Assembly: GCF_041080675.1 (NCBI RefSeq)
Contig: NZ_CP163520.1
Coordinates: 8,461,501-8,525,500 of the forward strand
Direction: 5' to 3'
DNA: 64,000 nt
DNA from: Streptomyces sp. cg36
GTDB taxonomy: Bacteria; Actinomycetota; Actinomycetes; Streptomycetales; Streptomycetaceae
The notes under the pieces are model-generated. The model made no database searches. It saw only the letters and a list, made by a program, of their open reading frames with translations, and was not told the origin of the DNA. How positions within the stretch are numbered: the first letter of the stretch is position 1; the number at the start of each line of letters is the position of its first letter. Positions 16,696 to 25,101 of this stretch are shown in pieces. The translations under genes and the position numbers were made by a program.

Positions 16696-17601
16696 ATGAC
16701 CCACCTGGCAACGGCCCCCGGCGGATTCGACAACGCCGAAATGCACCACGTCCTGAGACAAGCCTGCGCCCTGGTCGGCCTGGACCCCGCAGGTGCCCGG
16801 CTGCTGCGCGGACACACCAACGCCGTCATCCTCCTTCCACGCGAACAGACCGTCGTCAAAATCGCCCGCCGGGGAACACGCACCGAAGACGTCGCCCGCA
16901 CCGTCGCCTTCGTCCGCCACCTCACCCAACTCGGCTTCCCCACCGTCACCCTGCACCCCGTGGCCCAGCCCGTCATCACCGACGGACACGCCACCACCTT
17001 CTGGCACTACCTGCCCCAGCCCCCGCACCCCGTCACCGCAGCCCAGCTCGCCACACCCCTCCACACCCTGCACACCCTCCCCACCCCGCCCCTCCCGCTC
17101 CCACACCACGACAACATCGCCGCGATCCGCCGCTCCCTGGCCACCACCCACTGGCTGCCGAAACCCACCCACACCTTCCTGGCCCACTACACCGACCAGC
17201 TCGCCCACGCACTCACCACGCTCGCCTTCGCCCTGCCCGACGGCGTGCTCCAGGGCGACCCCCAGCACCGCAACGCCCTGCACACCGCAAACGGGCAGGC
17301 CGTCCTGTGCGACTGGGACACCGTCACCCGCGGGCACCCCGAATGGGACCTGGTCACCGTGGAGATCCACTGCAGGCGCTTCGGACACGGCCAGAAGCAC
17401 TACCAGGCATTCGCCGACAGCTACGGCTTCGACATCACCCGCTGGTCCGGCTACCCGACCCTGACCGCGATCCGCGAACTCCGCATGATCACCACCAACG
17501 CCCGCAAAGTACCCCAAGCCCCCAGCAGCCAAAGAGAAGTCGAACGCCGCATCGCCGCCCTGCACCGCAACGACCGGCATCAGCAGTGGAACATCCTGTA
17601 A
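16696..17601 (+). CDS. APH-fold small-molecule phosphotransferase
   Basis: About 301 residues. RGHTNAVILLPREQTVVKIA is the N-lobe with the catalytic lysine. The catalytic loop is VLQGDPQHRNAL and the metal motif is LCDWDTVTRGHPEWDL. This is the aminoglycoside phosphotransferase/choline kinase fold. The family also includes kinases for sugars and macrolides, so resistance cannot be concluded. The ATG at 16696 is chosen; a GTG at 16687 is possible. Codons are very C-rich. It sits directly after the TPR regulator. Confidence 0.8.
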   Translation: MTHLATAPGGFDNAEMHHVLRQACALVGLDPAGARLLRGHTNAVILLPREQTVVKIARRGTRTEDVARTVAFVRHLTQLGFPTVTLHPVAQPVITDGHATTFWHYLPQPPHPVTAAQLATPLHTLHTLPTPPLPLPHHDNIAAIRRSLATTHWLPKPTHTFLAHYTDQLAHALTTLAFALPDGVLQGDPQHRNALHTANGQAVLCDWDTVTRGHPEWDLVTVEIHCRRFGHGQKHYQAFADSYGFDITRWSGYPTLTAIRELRMITTNARKVPQAPSSQREVERRIAALHRNDRHQQWNIL

Positions 17602-17651
17602 CACCCCGCAGACCGGACACCCGCTGCACGGTCTCGGGCCAAGCGCGGGCG

Positions 17652-18542
17652 TCACGACGTCTCCCGGGGTGCGCAGGCTGAGCGCTGGCGGACGCTCTGG
17701 CCGTCGGGGCCGGCGGTGAGTTCGTAGTCGGGCAGGCGGGGCCAGCCCAGGTCGCGCCAGGGCCGGGGCTCGCGCTGGGAGCGAAGGCGCATGAAGCTGA
17801 CGGCGGCGACCAGCCTGCCGCTGGCGTGGCCGTGGCCGTCGGTGGTGAGCAGGGCCAGAGCGTCGTCGCCGAACGGGGTCGCCACGGGGGTGAGGATCGT
17901 CCCGCCGGGGCGCATCTGTTCCAGCCAGGCGGGCGGGATCTGCTGGACACATGCGGTGCTGATGAGCCGGTCATACGGTGCGCGGGCGGCATAGCCCGAT
18001 TCCCCGTCGGTGACGGCGATCGTGGGGGAGGGCACGCCGCGGGCGTGCAGTGCCCGGCGGGCGCGGTCGGCGGTGGCGGGGTCGATCTCCATCGTCGTGA
18101 GGTGGCGGGCGCCGACGCGGTGGGCGAGGAGAGCCGCGTTGTAGCCGGTGCCGGTCCCGATCTCCAGCACGTTCTCTCCCGGCTGCGGATCGAGGTGGTG
18201 GAGCATCTGCACCACGACGGCCGCACAGGAGATGGAGGACGTGAAGGCGTTCGATGCGGTGGCGCCGTCGGCCGGGGTGACGGCGCCGTCCTCGATCTGC
18301 GTGATCAGCGGGGTCCGGGCGGAGTAGACCGCGTCCAGCCACCGCTCGGGATCGAGGGTGCGGTCGATGAGGGGGTAGAGGCCGTCCTCGCCCCGCTGGG
18401 GCCACCACACCTGGTCGGGCACGAAGTGCGCGCGGGAGACGGACCCGAAAGCCTCGCGCAGCCAGGCGCGGTCGTTGAAGTAGCCGCCCCGGTAGGTGTC
18501 GATGATCCTTGCGCACGCGGTGGCGTGCTGCTGCTCGTCCAT
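17652..18542 (-). CDS. PIMT/PCMT-like methyltransferase, peptide-associated (module 1)
   Basis: 296 residues, longer than housekeeping protein-L-isoaspartate methyltransferase (about 210-230). The PIMT active-site block appears as TSSISCAAVVVQML near 101-114. SAM motif I is VLEIGTGTGYNAALLAHR near 125-142, and post-I LTTMEIDPATADRARRAL follows. The C-terminal 80 residues are an extra part (SGRLVAAVSFMRLRSQREPR). It follows a 47-residue peptide gene by 24 bp in the same direction. In imiditides, PIMT homologues beside a precursor gene convert Asp to aspartimide; that role here is inference. Confidence 0.8.
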   Translation of the reverse strand: MDEQQHATACARIIDTYRGGYFNDRAWLREAFGSVSRAHFVPDQVWWPQRGEDGLYPLIDRTLDPERWLDAVYSARTPLITQIEDGAVTPADGATASNAFTSSISCAAVVVQMLHHLDPQPGENVLEIGTGTGYNAALLAHRVGARHLTTMEIDPATADRARRALHARGVPSPTIAVTDGESGYAARAPYDRLISTACVQQIPPAWLEQMRPGGTILTPVATPFGDDALALLTTDGHGHASGRLVAAVSFMRLRSQREPRPWRDLGWPRLPDYELTAGPDGQSVRQRSACAPRETS

Positions 18543-18566
18543 CGGATCCGTCCCTTCGCGCTGGTG

Positions 18567-18710
18567 TCAGCTCTCGGCGGGCGCGCCGCCGCCCATGCGG
18601 TCCTCGTCACCACCGTGGCCCTGGCCGTTGCCGGTGTCGCCCTGCCCGCCGCCGTGGATGTCGCCCTCTTCGCTCTGGTCGCTGCCGGAGGTCCCGTTCG
18701 TCCGTCCCAT
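18567..18710 (-). CDS. 47-residue Gly/Asp-rich peptide, candidate RiPP precursor (module 1)
   Basis: A short gene with a strong ribosome-binding site (GGGAAGAAGG) in front of the ATG at 18710. It encodes 47 residues starting MGRTNGTSGSDQSEEGD and continuing with IHGGGQGDTGNGQGHGG. There are no cysteines, Gly is about 36%, and Asp stands at 11, 17, 25, 35 and 37. It ends 24 bp before the PIMT-like gene. D25-T26 and D37-R38 are possible modification points. No homologue was recognised; the precursor call rests on context. Confidence 0.65.
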   Translation of the reverse strand: MGRTNGTSGSDQSEEGDIHGGGQGDTGNGQGHGGDEDRMGGGAPAES

Positions 18711-18910
18711 GGCCTTCTTCCCTTTCTGACAGGCGGCTGGCTGCGTGGTGCGCCGTGCCTTCTTAACCGATGCGGGCGGCGCCGCCAGGCTCGCTCGCCA
18801 GGTCGTCCACGCGGCGCAAATCCCGAGAACTCACCGCCGATGACCGGTAGTTGGTGAATGATCGGGTGACGTTTATTCAACGAGCGGGTAACTCACAGGG
18901 CGAGAGTCCA

Positions 18911-18940
18911 GGCGTAGTCCCGCGTAGTCCTGTGTAGTCC
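18911..18940 (+). repeat. three tandem 10-bp repeats, candidate operator
   Basis: GGCGTAGTCC, CGCGTAGTCC and TGTGTAGTCC follow each other with an exact 10-bp period, ending 17 bp before the ATG of the TPR regulator at 18958. One repeat per helical turn would place regulator molecules on one face of the DNA. The region also lies between the divergent peptide/methyltransferase module and the regulator. Confidence 0.6.
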
Positions 18941-18957
18941 AGGCCGGGAGAGATGAG

Positions 18958-20181
18958 ATGGCCAGGAGCGACCTGATCCGGCAGGCATGCGAGCAGCGGG
19001 GCTGGGGTCCCAGCGACCTCGCGCGGGCCGTGGGCGTAGCCGAGAGCGGCGACCCGGGCCGCGTGCATCGCGCGAACGCGAACCGCTGGATGAACGGCAC
19101 CCGCACCCCGGCCTACTGGTGGCCCCACATCGCCGACGTCCTCGGCCTCGACCGCGACAGCCCGGGACGTACCCCCAGCGGGCCCGGCGGCGGGCGCGCG
19201 CCGCTGGCGGCGCTGGCGCGCCTGACCGAGACGGAACTCCCCCAGAACATCCGGCCGGGCGACGTGGAGGAGGTCCAGCAGGCGGCGCTGAACCTGTCGC
19301 AGTGGCACAACTCCAACGGCGGCGGCGGACTGGTACGCCAGACCGGCACGGGACAACTGGCCTGGGCCGCGGCCCTGCTGGGCGTGCCCTGCCGGCAGAC
19401 TCTGCAGCCGCAGCTGTTCTGCGCAGTGGCCCACCTGGGCATGGTCACCGGCGCCGTCTGCTTCGACGCCTTCGCCCACCATGACGCCCGCCAGGCATTC
19501 ATCTTCGCCGCGGCCTGCGCCGAAGCGGGCGGCGACTGGCACCTGCGCTGCAAGATCTACAGCTGGCGCGCCCGGCACGCCGTGTGGACCGGAGAGCCCG
19601 ATCAGGCACTCATCCACGCCGAAGTCGCCAGCGTCCGTGCCGAACGGCTCACCCCCTCCGAGCGGGCCATGCTGGCCATCGCCCGCGCCCGCGCGCACGC
19701 CCGCCTCGGAGACGAGCAGGCCACCCTCGGCGCGGTCGGCCAGGCCGACGAGGAATTCAGCCACGCCTGCCCCGACCAGGACCCTGTCTGGATGTCCTAC
19801 TACGACCACGCCCAGCACCAGGGTGACACCGGACACGCCCTGTTCGACCTCGCCATGACCACCCGCAAGCCGCAGCACGTCCAGGCCGCCCGCGAACGCC
19901 TCGCCGCCGCATCCGCCCAGCACACCGACGCCTACCTGCGCTCGCGCGTGTTCTCCCGGACGAAGCTCGCCACCCTGGCCGTGATCACGGGAGACGTCCA
20001 GGAAGCCGCCACGATCGGCGCCCTCGCCCTGCAGGAGTCCACCCGGATCCGTTCCGGCCGTGCCGACTGGGGACTGCGGGAACTCGCCCTCACCACCACC
20101 CGCCAACGCGTTACCGTGCCCGAGGCAGCCGAACTCTGCGAGCGCATCACCCGCACCACCGCCAAGGGAGCATCGACGTGA
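18958..20181 (+). CDS. TPR-type regulator with N-terminal HTH
   Basis: 407 residues. The HTH is ACEQRGWGPSDLARAVGVAE, with RANANRWMNGTRTPAYWWPH as the recognition part. TPR-like helices follow (WAAALLGVPCRQTLQPQLFC, KIYSWRARHAVWTGEPDQAL, SERAMLAIARARAHARLGDE). GGGAGAGATGAG precedes the ATG. Its stop overlaps the GTG of the next kinase gene. It is divergent from the 47-residue peptide/PIMT pair, so it is the natural candidate regulator of that module. Confidence 0.85.
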   Translation: MARSDLIRQACEQRGWGPSDLARAVGVAESGDPGRVHRANANRWMNGTRTPAYWWPHIADVLGLDRDSPGRTPSGPGGGRAPLAALARLTETELPQNIRPGDVEEVQQAALNLSQWHNSNGGGGLVRQTGTGQLAWAAALLGVPCRQTLQPQLFCAVAHLGMVTGAVCFDAFAHHDARQAFIFAAACAEAGGDWHLRCKIYSWRARHAVWTGEPDQALIHAEVASVRAERLTPSERAMLAIARARAHARLGDEQATLGAVGQADEEFSHACPDQDPVWMSYYDHAQHQGDTGHALFDLAMTTRKPQHVQAARERLAAASAQHTDAYLRSRVFSRTKLATLAVITGDVQEAATIGALALQESTRIRSGRADWGLRELALTTTRQRVTVPEAAELCERITRTTAKGAST

Positions 20182-21122
20182 GGGTCACCACCAGCAGCGA
20201 CACGGCCGCCCAGGACACACGACCCCTGGTCACCCAGGCATGCCGCGCCGCTGGACTCGACCCCACCGGCGCCGAGCCCGTCCGCATCGCCGACAACGCC
20301 ATATGGTCCCTGCCCGGCCGCATCGTCATCCGCATCACCCGGCCCGGCCGCCGCCCCGCAGCTCGCCGCGAACTCCTCACCGCCCAATGGCTCGCTGAAC
20401 ACCACCTCCCGGCCGTCCGCCCGGCCCATCCCACAGCGGTCGACCTGCCCGGCAACCGGGCAGCGACCTTCTGGGAACAACTGCCCGAGCACACCGTCGG
20501 CCGGCATGAGGACGTCGCCCGCCTCCTGTGCCGCCTGCACCAGCTGCCCGCACCGGCCCACCTGCCCACGCTCGCCGACCCCGCCACCAAGGCACGCTCC
20601 CGCCTCGAAACGCTCCCACACCACTGCGTCATCTCCGAAGCCGACATGGGCTGGCTGCTCGGGTACGCCGAGGAACTGGCCGACGCCTGGCGTTCGCTGG
20701 ACGACGGCCTGGCCCCCACACCGCTCCACGGCGATGCCTGGGCCGGCAACGTGGCCCGCACCCCCGACGGGCAGTGCTACCTCCTCGACCTGGACTCAGC
20801 CGCCGTCGGCCCACCCGAATGGGACCTGACCTCCACGGCGGTGAAAGTCGACACCACCGCGACCATCCCCCTGCACGAGTACGCCCGCTTCGTCACCGCC
20901 TACGGAGGCCACGACGTCCGCGACTACGCCGGCTTCCCCGTCATGCGAGGCATCCGGGAACTGCGCATGACCACCTACGCCATCCAGACCGCAACCGACC
21001 ACCCCCACACCGCCGTTGAGGCCCGCCACCGCGTGGCCTGCCTACGCGGCCGCAACGGCCCCCGCCCCTGGAGATGGACCGCGGTCCCCCATCCCCCCGG
21101 CAGCCCCGGCCCCATCGTCTGA
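20178..21122 (+). CDS. APH-fold small-molecule phosphotransferase
   Basis: 314 residues. Nucleotide-binding lobe AIWSLPGRIVIRITRPGR, catalytic loop PLHGDAWAGNVARTPDG, metal motif LLDLDSAAVGPPEWDLTSTA. It is similar in plan and length to the kinase at 16696, including the shared GPPEWDL/GHPEWDL block and a C-terminal IRELRMTT motif in both, so the two are paralogues. The GTG at 20178 overlaps the regulator stop (GTGA). Substrate unknown. Confidence 0.8.
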   Translation: MRVTTSSDTAAQDTRPLVTQACRAAGLDPTGAEPVRIADNAIWSLPGRIVIRITRPGRRPAARRELLTAQWLAEHHLPAVRPAHPTAVDLPGNRAATFWEQLPEHTVGRHEDVARLLCRLHQLPAPAHLPTLADPATKARSRLETLPHHCVISEADMGWLLGYAEELADAWRSLDDGLAPTPLHGDAWAGNVARTPDGQCYLLDLDSAAVGPPEWDLTSTAVKVDTTATIPLHEYARFVTAYGGHDVRDYAGFPVMRGIRELRMTTYAIQTATDHPHTAVEARHRVACLRGRNGPRPWRWTAVPHPPGSPGPIV

Positions 21123-21446
21123 CCCAGGACACCACACAGAACCCGGCCCGGCGCACCGGCCACACCCACGCCTCACCGGCCATGAGACGTCCACCCCGTC
21201 CCCGCGCCACCAGCAGGCCGCGGCTGCCCTGCTGCCGCATGTGCTCTCTTCGTGGAGACGCTCGGCTTCGGCCGTCTGCCGGGCTCGCAGGGCCTCCGCC
21301 GCCTTGCGGCCGCCTCTGCCTGACCGCCTGGCGGCGGGCTGCCGCCTCACGCCGAGCTTTCTGTCCTTGCCGTCGCTGTTCCCTATGGCGGGGGCCGGCG
21401 GGTCACGCGGGCGAACCGCCCCGCCTGGGGCGCGGCATGGCCTAGC
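21123..21446. other. intergenic, 324 bp
   Basis: No coding pattern on either strand. It contains the promoter region for the APH-like gene at 21447. No conserved hairpin or RNA was recognised. Confidence 0.35.
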
Positions 21447-22481
21447 GTGCGACGGGTGACGGATGCAACGCTCGACGAAAAAACCCTTCTCGACGCCCTG
21501 CCCGCTCTTACGGCGGCCTTCGCTCTTCCTGATGTGCGGGAACACCGGTTCCTGGCGGACGGGTTGATGAACCGGAACTGGCGGATCGACACCGGGTCGG
21601 GCAGCTATGCGGTCAAGCAGATCATGGACGTGCCGGTGGCGAAGGTCCGCCGCAACCTGGGGGTGCTGTCCGGACTTGCCGCCGACGGCCTGCCCGTTGT
21701 GGCCGCGCTGACTACGGCCGGCGGCGAGAGGGTGGTGGACATCGACGGGCGCAGTTACTGCGTGCTGCCCTGGGTCGAGGGCCGCCATGTCCCCGGCACT
21801 GATCTCACTCCCGGCGAGGCCAGCGACCTCGGGGCCCTGCTGGCCCGGCTCCACCAGGCCCTGGAAGGCCGCGCGCCGTCCCCGGTGCCCGAGCCGGACC
21901 TCGTCGTGAAGGTCACAGACGCCGGTGTGGCCACGGCGCGCGCCGACCGCCTGCTGGCCCTGGTCCCCACTGACGGCGCCGACCCGTTCGACCGGGCCGC
22001 CGCCGATGCCCTGCGCCGGCGCAGGACGCTGCTGGCCGCGTACGCCGACCAGCAGCCCTCCGTGCGGATGCCCGCTGCCCTTCACGGATGGACGCACGGC
22101 GACTTCCAGTACCGCAACCTCCTGCGCGCCGATGGCCATGTGGTGGCGATCCTGGACTGGGACCGGCTGGCGGTCCGCCCGTACGCGGAGGAGGTCGCGC
22201 GGACCGCGCAGGTCCAGTTCGGCGTGGATGGACGGTTCGATCTCGAACGGGTCGCCGCGTTCGTCTGCGGCTACCGCTCCCTCATCCCCCTGTCGCCCGG
22301 CGAGCTGGCCGATGCGGTGTCCCGGTTGTGGTGGAAGCGGATGACGGACTACTGGCAGCTGGAGTTCCACTACGACCGAGGCGACACGAGCTGCGACAGC
22401 CTGTTCCTGGCCGATGAGCAGCTGCTGCACTGGTGGACCGGCCACCGGGATGTGGTGCAGGACGCGTTCCGCGCCGCGTAG
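21447..22481 (+). CDS. APH/homoserine-kinase-type phosphotransferase
   Basis: 344 residues. FLADGLMNRNWRIDTGSGSY and AVKQIMDVPVAKVRR form the N-lobe; GWTHGDFQYRNLL is the catalytic loop and VAILDWDRLAVRPYAEE the metal site. It is larger and more like the ThrB2/HSK2-type APH branch than the kinases at 16696 and 20178. It ends only 5 bp from the convergent end of the glycosyltransferase operon. The GTG at 21447 or 21456 is the start. Confidence 0.8.
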   Translation: MRRVTDATLDEKTLLDALPALTAAFALPDVREHRFLADGLMNRNWRIDTGSGSYAVKQIMDVPVAKVRRNLGVLSGLAADGLPVVAALTTAGGERVVDIDGRSYCVLPWVEGRHVPGTDLTPGEASDLGALLARLHQALEGRAPSPVPEPDLVVKVTDAGVATARADRLLALVPTDGADPFDRAAADALRRRRTLLAAYADQQPSVRMPAALHGWTHGDFQYRNLLRADGHVVAILDWDRLAVRPYAEEVARTAQVQFGVDGRFDLERVAAFVCGYRSLIPLSPGELADAVSRLWWKRMTDYWQLEFHYDRGDTSCDSLFLADEQLLHWWTGHRDVVQDAFRAA

Positions 22482-22486
22482 AGGGG

Positions 22487-23575
22487 TCACTCCAGGAGTC
22501 CGGCGGCGGCGAGTTCGGGCAGGCACGGGCGCACCAGGGGCAGGGCCCGTTTGCGGGCGGTGGCGCCCCGTGCCTCGGCGTCGCGCGCCTCGATGGCTCT
22601 GGCCCAGGCGCCCGCGTCGTGCTGGGGCAGGACCAGGCCGCCGCTGTCGATGGCTTCGGGGATGCCGCCCCGGTTGGAGCCGAGCGCGGGCAGGCCGTGC
22701 AGTCCGGCTTCGGTGATCACTCGGGGGAAGGCGTCCTCGACCAGGGAGGGCACCAGCAGCAGGCGGTGCGTGGTGTAGAGGGCGCCCATGTCGTAGGTGC
22801 GCGGCACGTACCGGACGTTGGGGTAGCGGGTGAAGTCGGCGGCGGTGTCCCACCAGCCCTCCACGAGCGTGAACCGCTCGCCGGGGAGCCGCTGGATGAG
22901 GTCGTGCAGGACGACGGAGCCCTTGGCCGGGACGGGGTTGACCATCAAGAGCCCGGCCGTGGCGCCCGGCCCTCCGAGGTGAGGTGGGGCGCTGCGGCCG
23001 GCGGGGTGCTGCCCGTCACGTGGCCGCGCCGGGGGCTGGAACGGCGGGTAGAACACCACGGTGTCCGTCTCGCGGCGGGTGCCGATCCGGGAGGCGGCGA
23101 ACCGGGACGTGGCGAGCGCGGTGTGCGGGCGGCCGTGCAGGACGCCCAGGCCGGTCGGGGACACCGAGTGCACCCATCCCGCGACCCGGCGGCGGGCACG
23201 GCGCGCCAGGGCGGCGAGGTCGGCCGACCGCTCCTGCGAGGTCACCACCAGGTCCGGGGCCAGGGACAGCAGGGCGTGTGCGAACGTCCGCTCCAGTTGG
23301 TGCTGGGATACTGCCGTGCACTCCACGCCGTTCCACCGGTAGCGCAACTCCCCGTCCGCCTGTTCGAAGTTGACACCGGTGGCGGTGAGGCGGGCACGCA
23401 GCGCGTCGAGCTGGCAGGGCGCGTTCCACGGCGGCTCGTACGATCCCACGTAGAGGGTGGTCCATCCGGCGCGGGCGAATTCCTCGGCGAGGAGCTGCTG
23501 CGAGACCTCGGCACCGCCGATCAGTAGCGGCGGCGGGGTACGCCGCCAGGCGAACAGCACCGTCGCCCCCGTCAT
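22487..23575 (-). CDS. glycosyltransferase, GT4-type (GT-B fold)
   Basis: 362 residues. N-terminal PPLLIGGAEVSQQLLAEEFA is the GGxE-type acceptor-side opening of GT4 enzymes. GLLMVNPVPAKGSVVLHDLI begins the C-terminal Rossmann part. LLLVPSLVEDAFPRVITEAG is the EX7E-type donor motif, and LPALGSNRGGIPEAI follows. It would transfer a sugar from a nucleotide donor. It is the last gene of the coupled leftward operon, overlapping the kinase gene by 4 nt. Confidence 0.85.
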   Translation of the reverse strand: MTGATVLFAWRRTPPPLLIGGAEVSQQLLAEEFARAGWTTLYVGSYEPPWNAPCQLDALRARLTATGVNFEQADGELRYRWNGVECTAVSQHQLERTFAHALLSLAPDLVVTSQERSADLAALARRARRRVAGWVHSVSPTGLGVLHGRPHTALATSRFAASRIGTRRETDTVVFYPPFQPPARPRDGQHPAGRSAPPHLGGPGATAGLLMVNPVPAKGSVVLHDLIQRLPGERFTLVEGWWDTAADFTRYPNVRYVPRTYDMGALYTTHRLLLVPSLVEDAFPRVITEAGLHGLPALGSNRGGIPEAIDSGGLVLPQHDAGAWARAIEARDAEARGATARKRALPLVRPCLPELAAAGLLE

Positions 23576-24195
23576 GGCCGGGCCCAGTGCCGCACGAGGC
23601 TTTCCACGGCCCGCGCGGTGTCCTCGCGCGGGCCGTCGCCGGGCACCACCGTGACCTCGGCGGCAATCGCAGGAGACACCGGATCGCAGAAGTAGGTGCG
23701 GGCGTGGTGGAGGAAGCGGGGGTCATGGAGGAAGTAGTCCGGTTCGACGGCGGTGTGCCCGGCCTCCTTGCGGCGCAGCGCCAGGCTCTCTGGGCATGTG
23801 TCCAGGTAGAGAGTGTGGTGGGGCCGCAAGTAGGCGAGCCGGTCCAGACGGCGCCGGGCCTGGGGAAGGGTGCCGTAGCCGAACATGGCGTCCAGGGCGT
23901 GCGCGTGAGCCAGGAGCGTGTCCACGGACCGGTCCAGGACGATGAGCCGCGCACCCGGCTGCCTGGCTGTCGTGGCCACCCGGTCTCCTTCGATCCGCAT
24001 GAACGTCTCGAACGCCTGTAGCTGGCCGGCGGCGGAGCGGGTGAGGGCCGGGGGGATGTCCGCGCGGCGCGGGATGCTGCGCACGTAGCAGTCGAAGAAC
24101 AGGACGTGGCCGGGCACAAGCACCTGGCGCAGGTGGCTGATCATGGTGGTCTTCCCGCCGTAGGACGGTCCCTCGAAGGCGACGACGGTCGTCAT
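23572..24195 (-). CDS. dTMP-kinase-like P-loop kinase
   Basis: 207 residues. P-loop FEGPSYGGKTTMI near 8-20, DRSVDTLLAHAHALD as the DR(S/Y) segment, and YLDTCPESLALRRKEAG as the LID-side motif, all as in thymidylate kinases. The placement among glycosyltransferases and a deacetylase is unusual for a housekeeping enzyme. It may phosphorylate a sugar, nucleoside or antibiotic intermediate. It overlaps both neighbours by 4 nt. Confidence 0.75.
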   Translation of the reverse strand: MTTVVAFEGPSYGGKTTMISHLRQVLVPGHVLFFDCYVRSIPRRADIPPALTRSAAGQLQAFETFMRIEGDRVATTARQPGARLIVLDRSVDTLLAHAHALDAMFGYGTLPQARRRLDRLAYLRPHHTLYLDTCPESLALRRKEAGHTAVEPDYFLHDPRFLHHARTYFCDPVSPAIAAEVTVVPGDGPREDTARAVESLVRHWARP

Positions 24196-25076
24196 GATCC
24201 GTCCTCCAGCCGGTAGAACCGCTCTGCGTACCGGGCCGGGCCGTGCGACGGCGGGTCGACAAGCTCGCGCGCGACGGTCCAGGCATGCCGCAGCGGCCGG
24301 TACATCTTGCGGGCCGGGTGCATCTGGGAGCCGTGGAGCCGCAGCAGCGTGAGCTTGTCCAGGACAACCCCGGTGATGTCGGCCAGTTCAGGGGTGAGGG
24401 TGTTGTTGGTGCGCTGCTCGAACAGGGCGCGGTCGCATCCGGCGAGCGCGTAGGTCGGCCAGAACGCGACGTCCTCCCAGAACCAGCGGCAGCCCAGCAT
24501 GCGGGCGGCCTCGTGGACGAGGAGGTGGTCGGGGTGGCGGGTGACGGCCGCCGGGGCGATCAGCTCCGCTCCGGCATGGTCGGCGAGGACCCCGGCCAGC
24601 TCCTCGGTGATCACCGCGAGGCGGGCGGGGTCGAAGGCCCGGTAGGGCGGGTCCGCGTCGCGGTGCCCGAGCAGGATGCGGCGGGCGCCGAACGGCCGCA
24701 GCGCGGTGGCGGCTTCCTCTTCCCGGATCGCCGAGACGGCCTCCCCACTCGGGTAGGCCGCTTCCAGCATGGGGTGGACGCTGCGGGAGCGGGTGAACAC
24801 CGTGATCACGGTCAGCGGCCGGGGGCGGGTCAGGAACCGGCCGGACGCGGACAGGGCGAAGTCGTCGTGGTGCGGCTCGATCACCACGACCGGGCGGCCC
24901 TCGGGGCGGCGCTCCATGATCCGGTAGCGCTCCCCGGTGACCGGGGCTTTGACCTCCATGACCGGTTCGGTGCCGGTGCGAGTAGCCAGGCGGGACATCC
25001 AGTGGCGGTGGGCGGATTCGAGGTCGTGGGCGAAGGAGTAGATCCCTTCGCCGTCCGGCACGGGCAGGGTCGGCAC
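24192..25076 (-). CDS. PIG-L family deacetylase
   Basis: 294 residues. The zinc motif is IEPHHDDFALSASG near 66-79 (PHHDD for AHPDD), with TRHPDHLLVHEAARML carrying the second HxxH element. This family removes acetyl from GlcNAc-containing glycosides, as in MshB or antibiotic pathways. The GTG at 25076 follows GGGAGCC at a proper distance. It starts 25 bp after the GT2 gene and overlaps the kinase gene, supporting a sugar-modification pathway. Confidence 0.85.
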   Translation of the reverse strand: MPTLPVPDGEGIYSFAHDLESAHRHWMSRLATRTGTEPVMEVKAPVTGERYRIMERRPEGRPVVVIEPHHDDFALSASGRFLTRPRPLTVITVFTRSRSVHPMLEAAYPSGEAVSAIREEEAATALRPFGARRILLGHRDADPPYRAFDPARLAVITEELAGVLADHAGAELIAPAAVTRHPDHLLVHEAARMLGCRWFWEDVAFWPTYALAGCDRALFEQRTNNTLTPELADITGVVLDKLTLLRLHGSQMHPARKMYRPLRHAWTVARELVDPPSHGPARYAERFYRLEDGS

Positions 25077-25101
25077 GAGGAGGCTCCCAACGGGCGGCGG
25101 G

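Noticed and set aside
12517..17952. A 1811-residue minus-strand open frame
   Set aside because: It is antisense to four well-supported plus-strand genes and its third positions do not follow coding pattern; high G+C keeps stops away.
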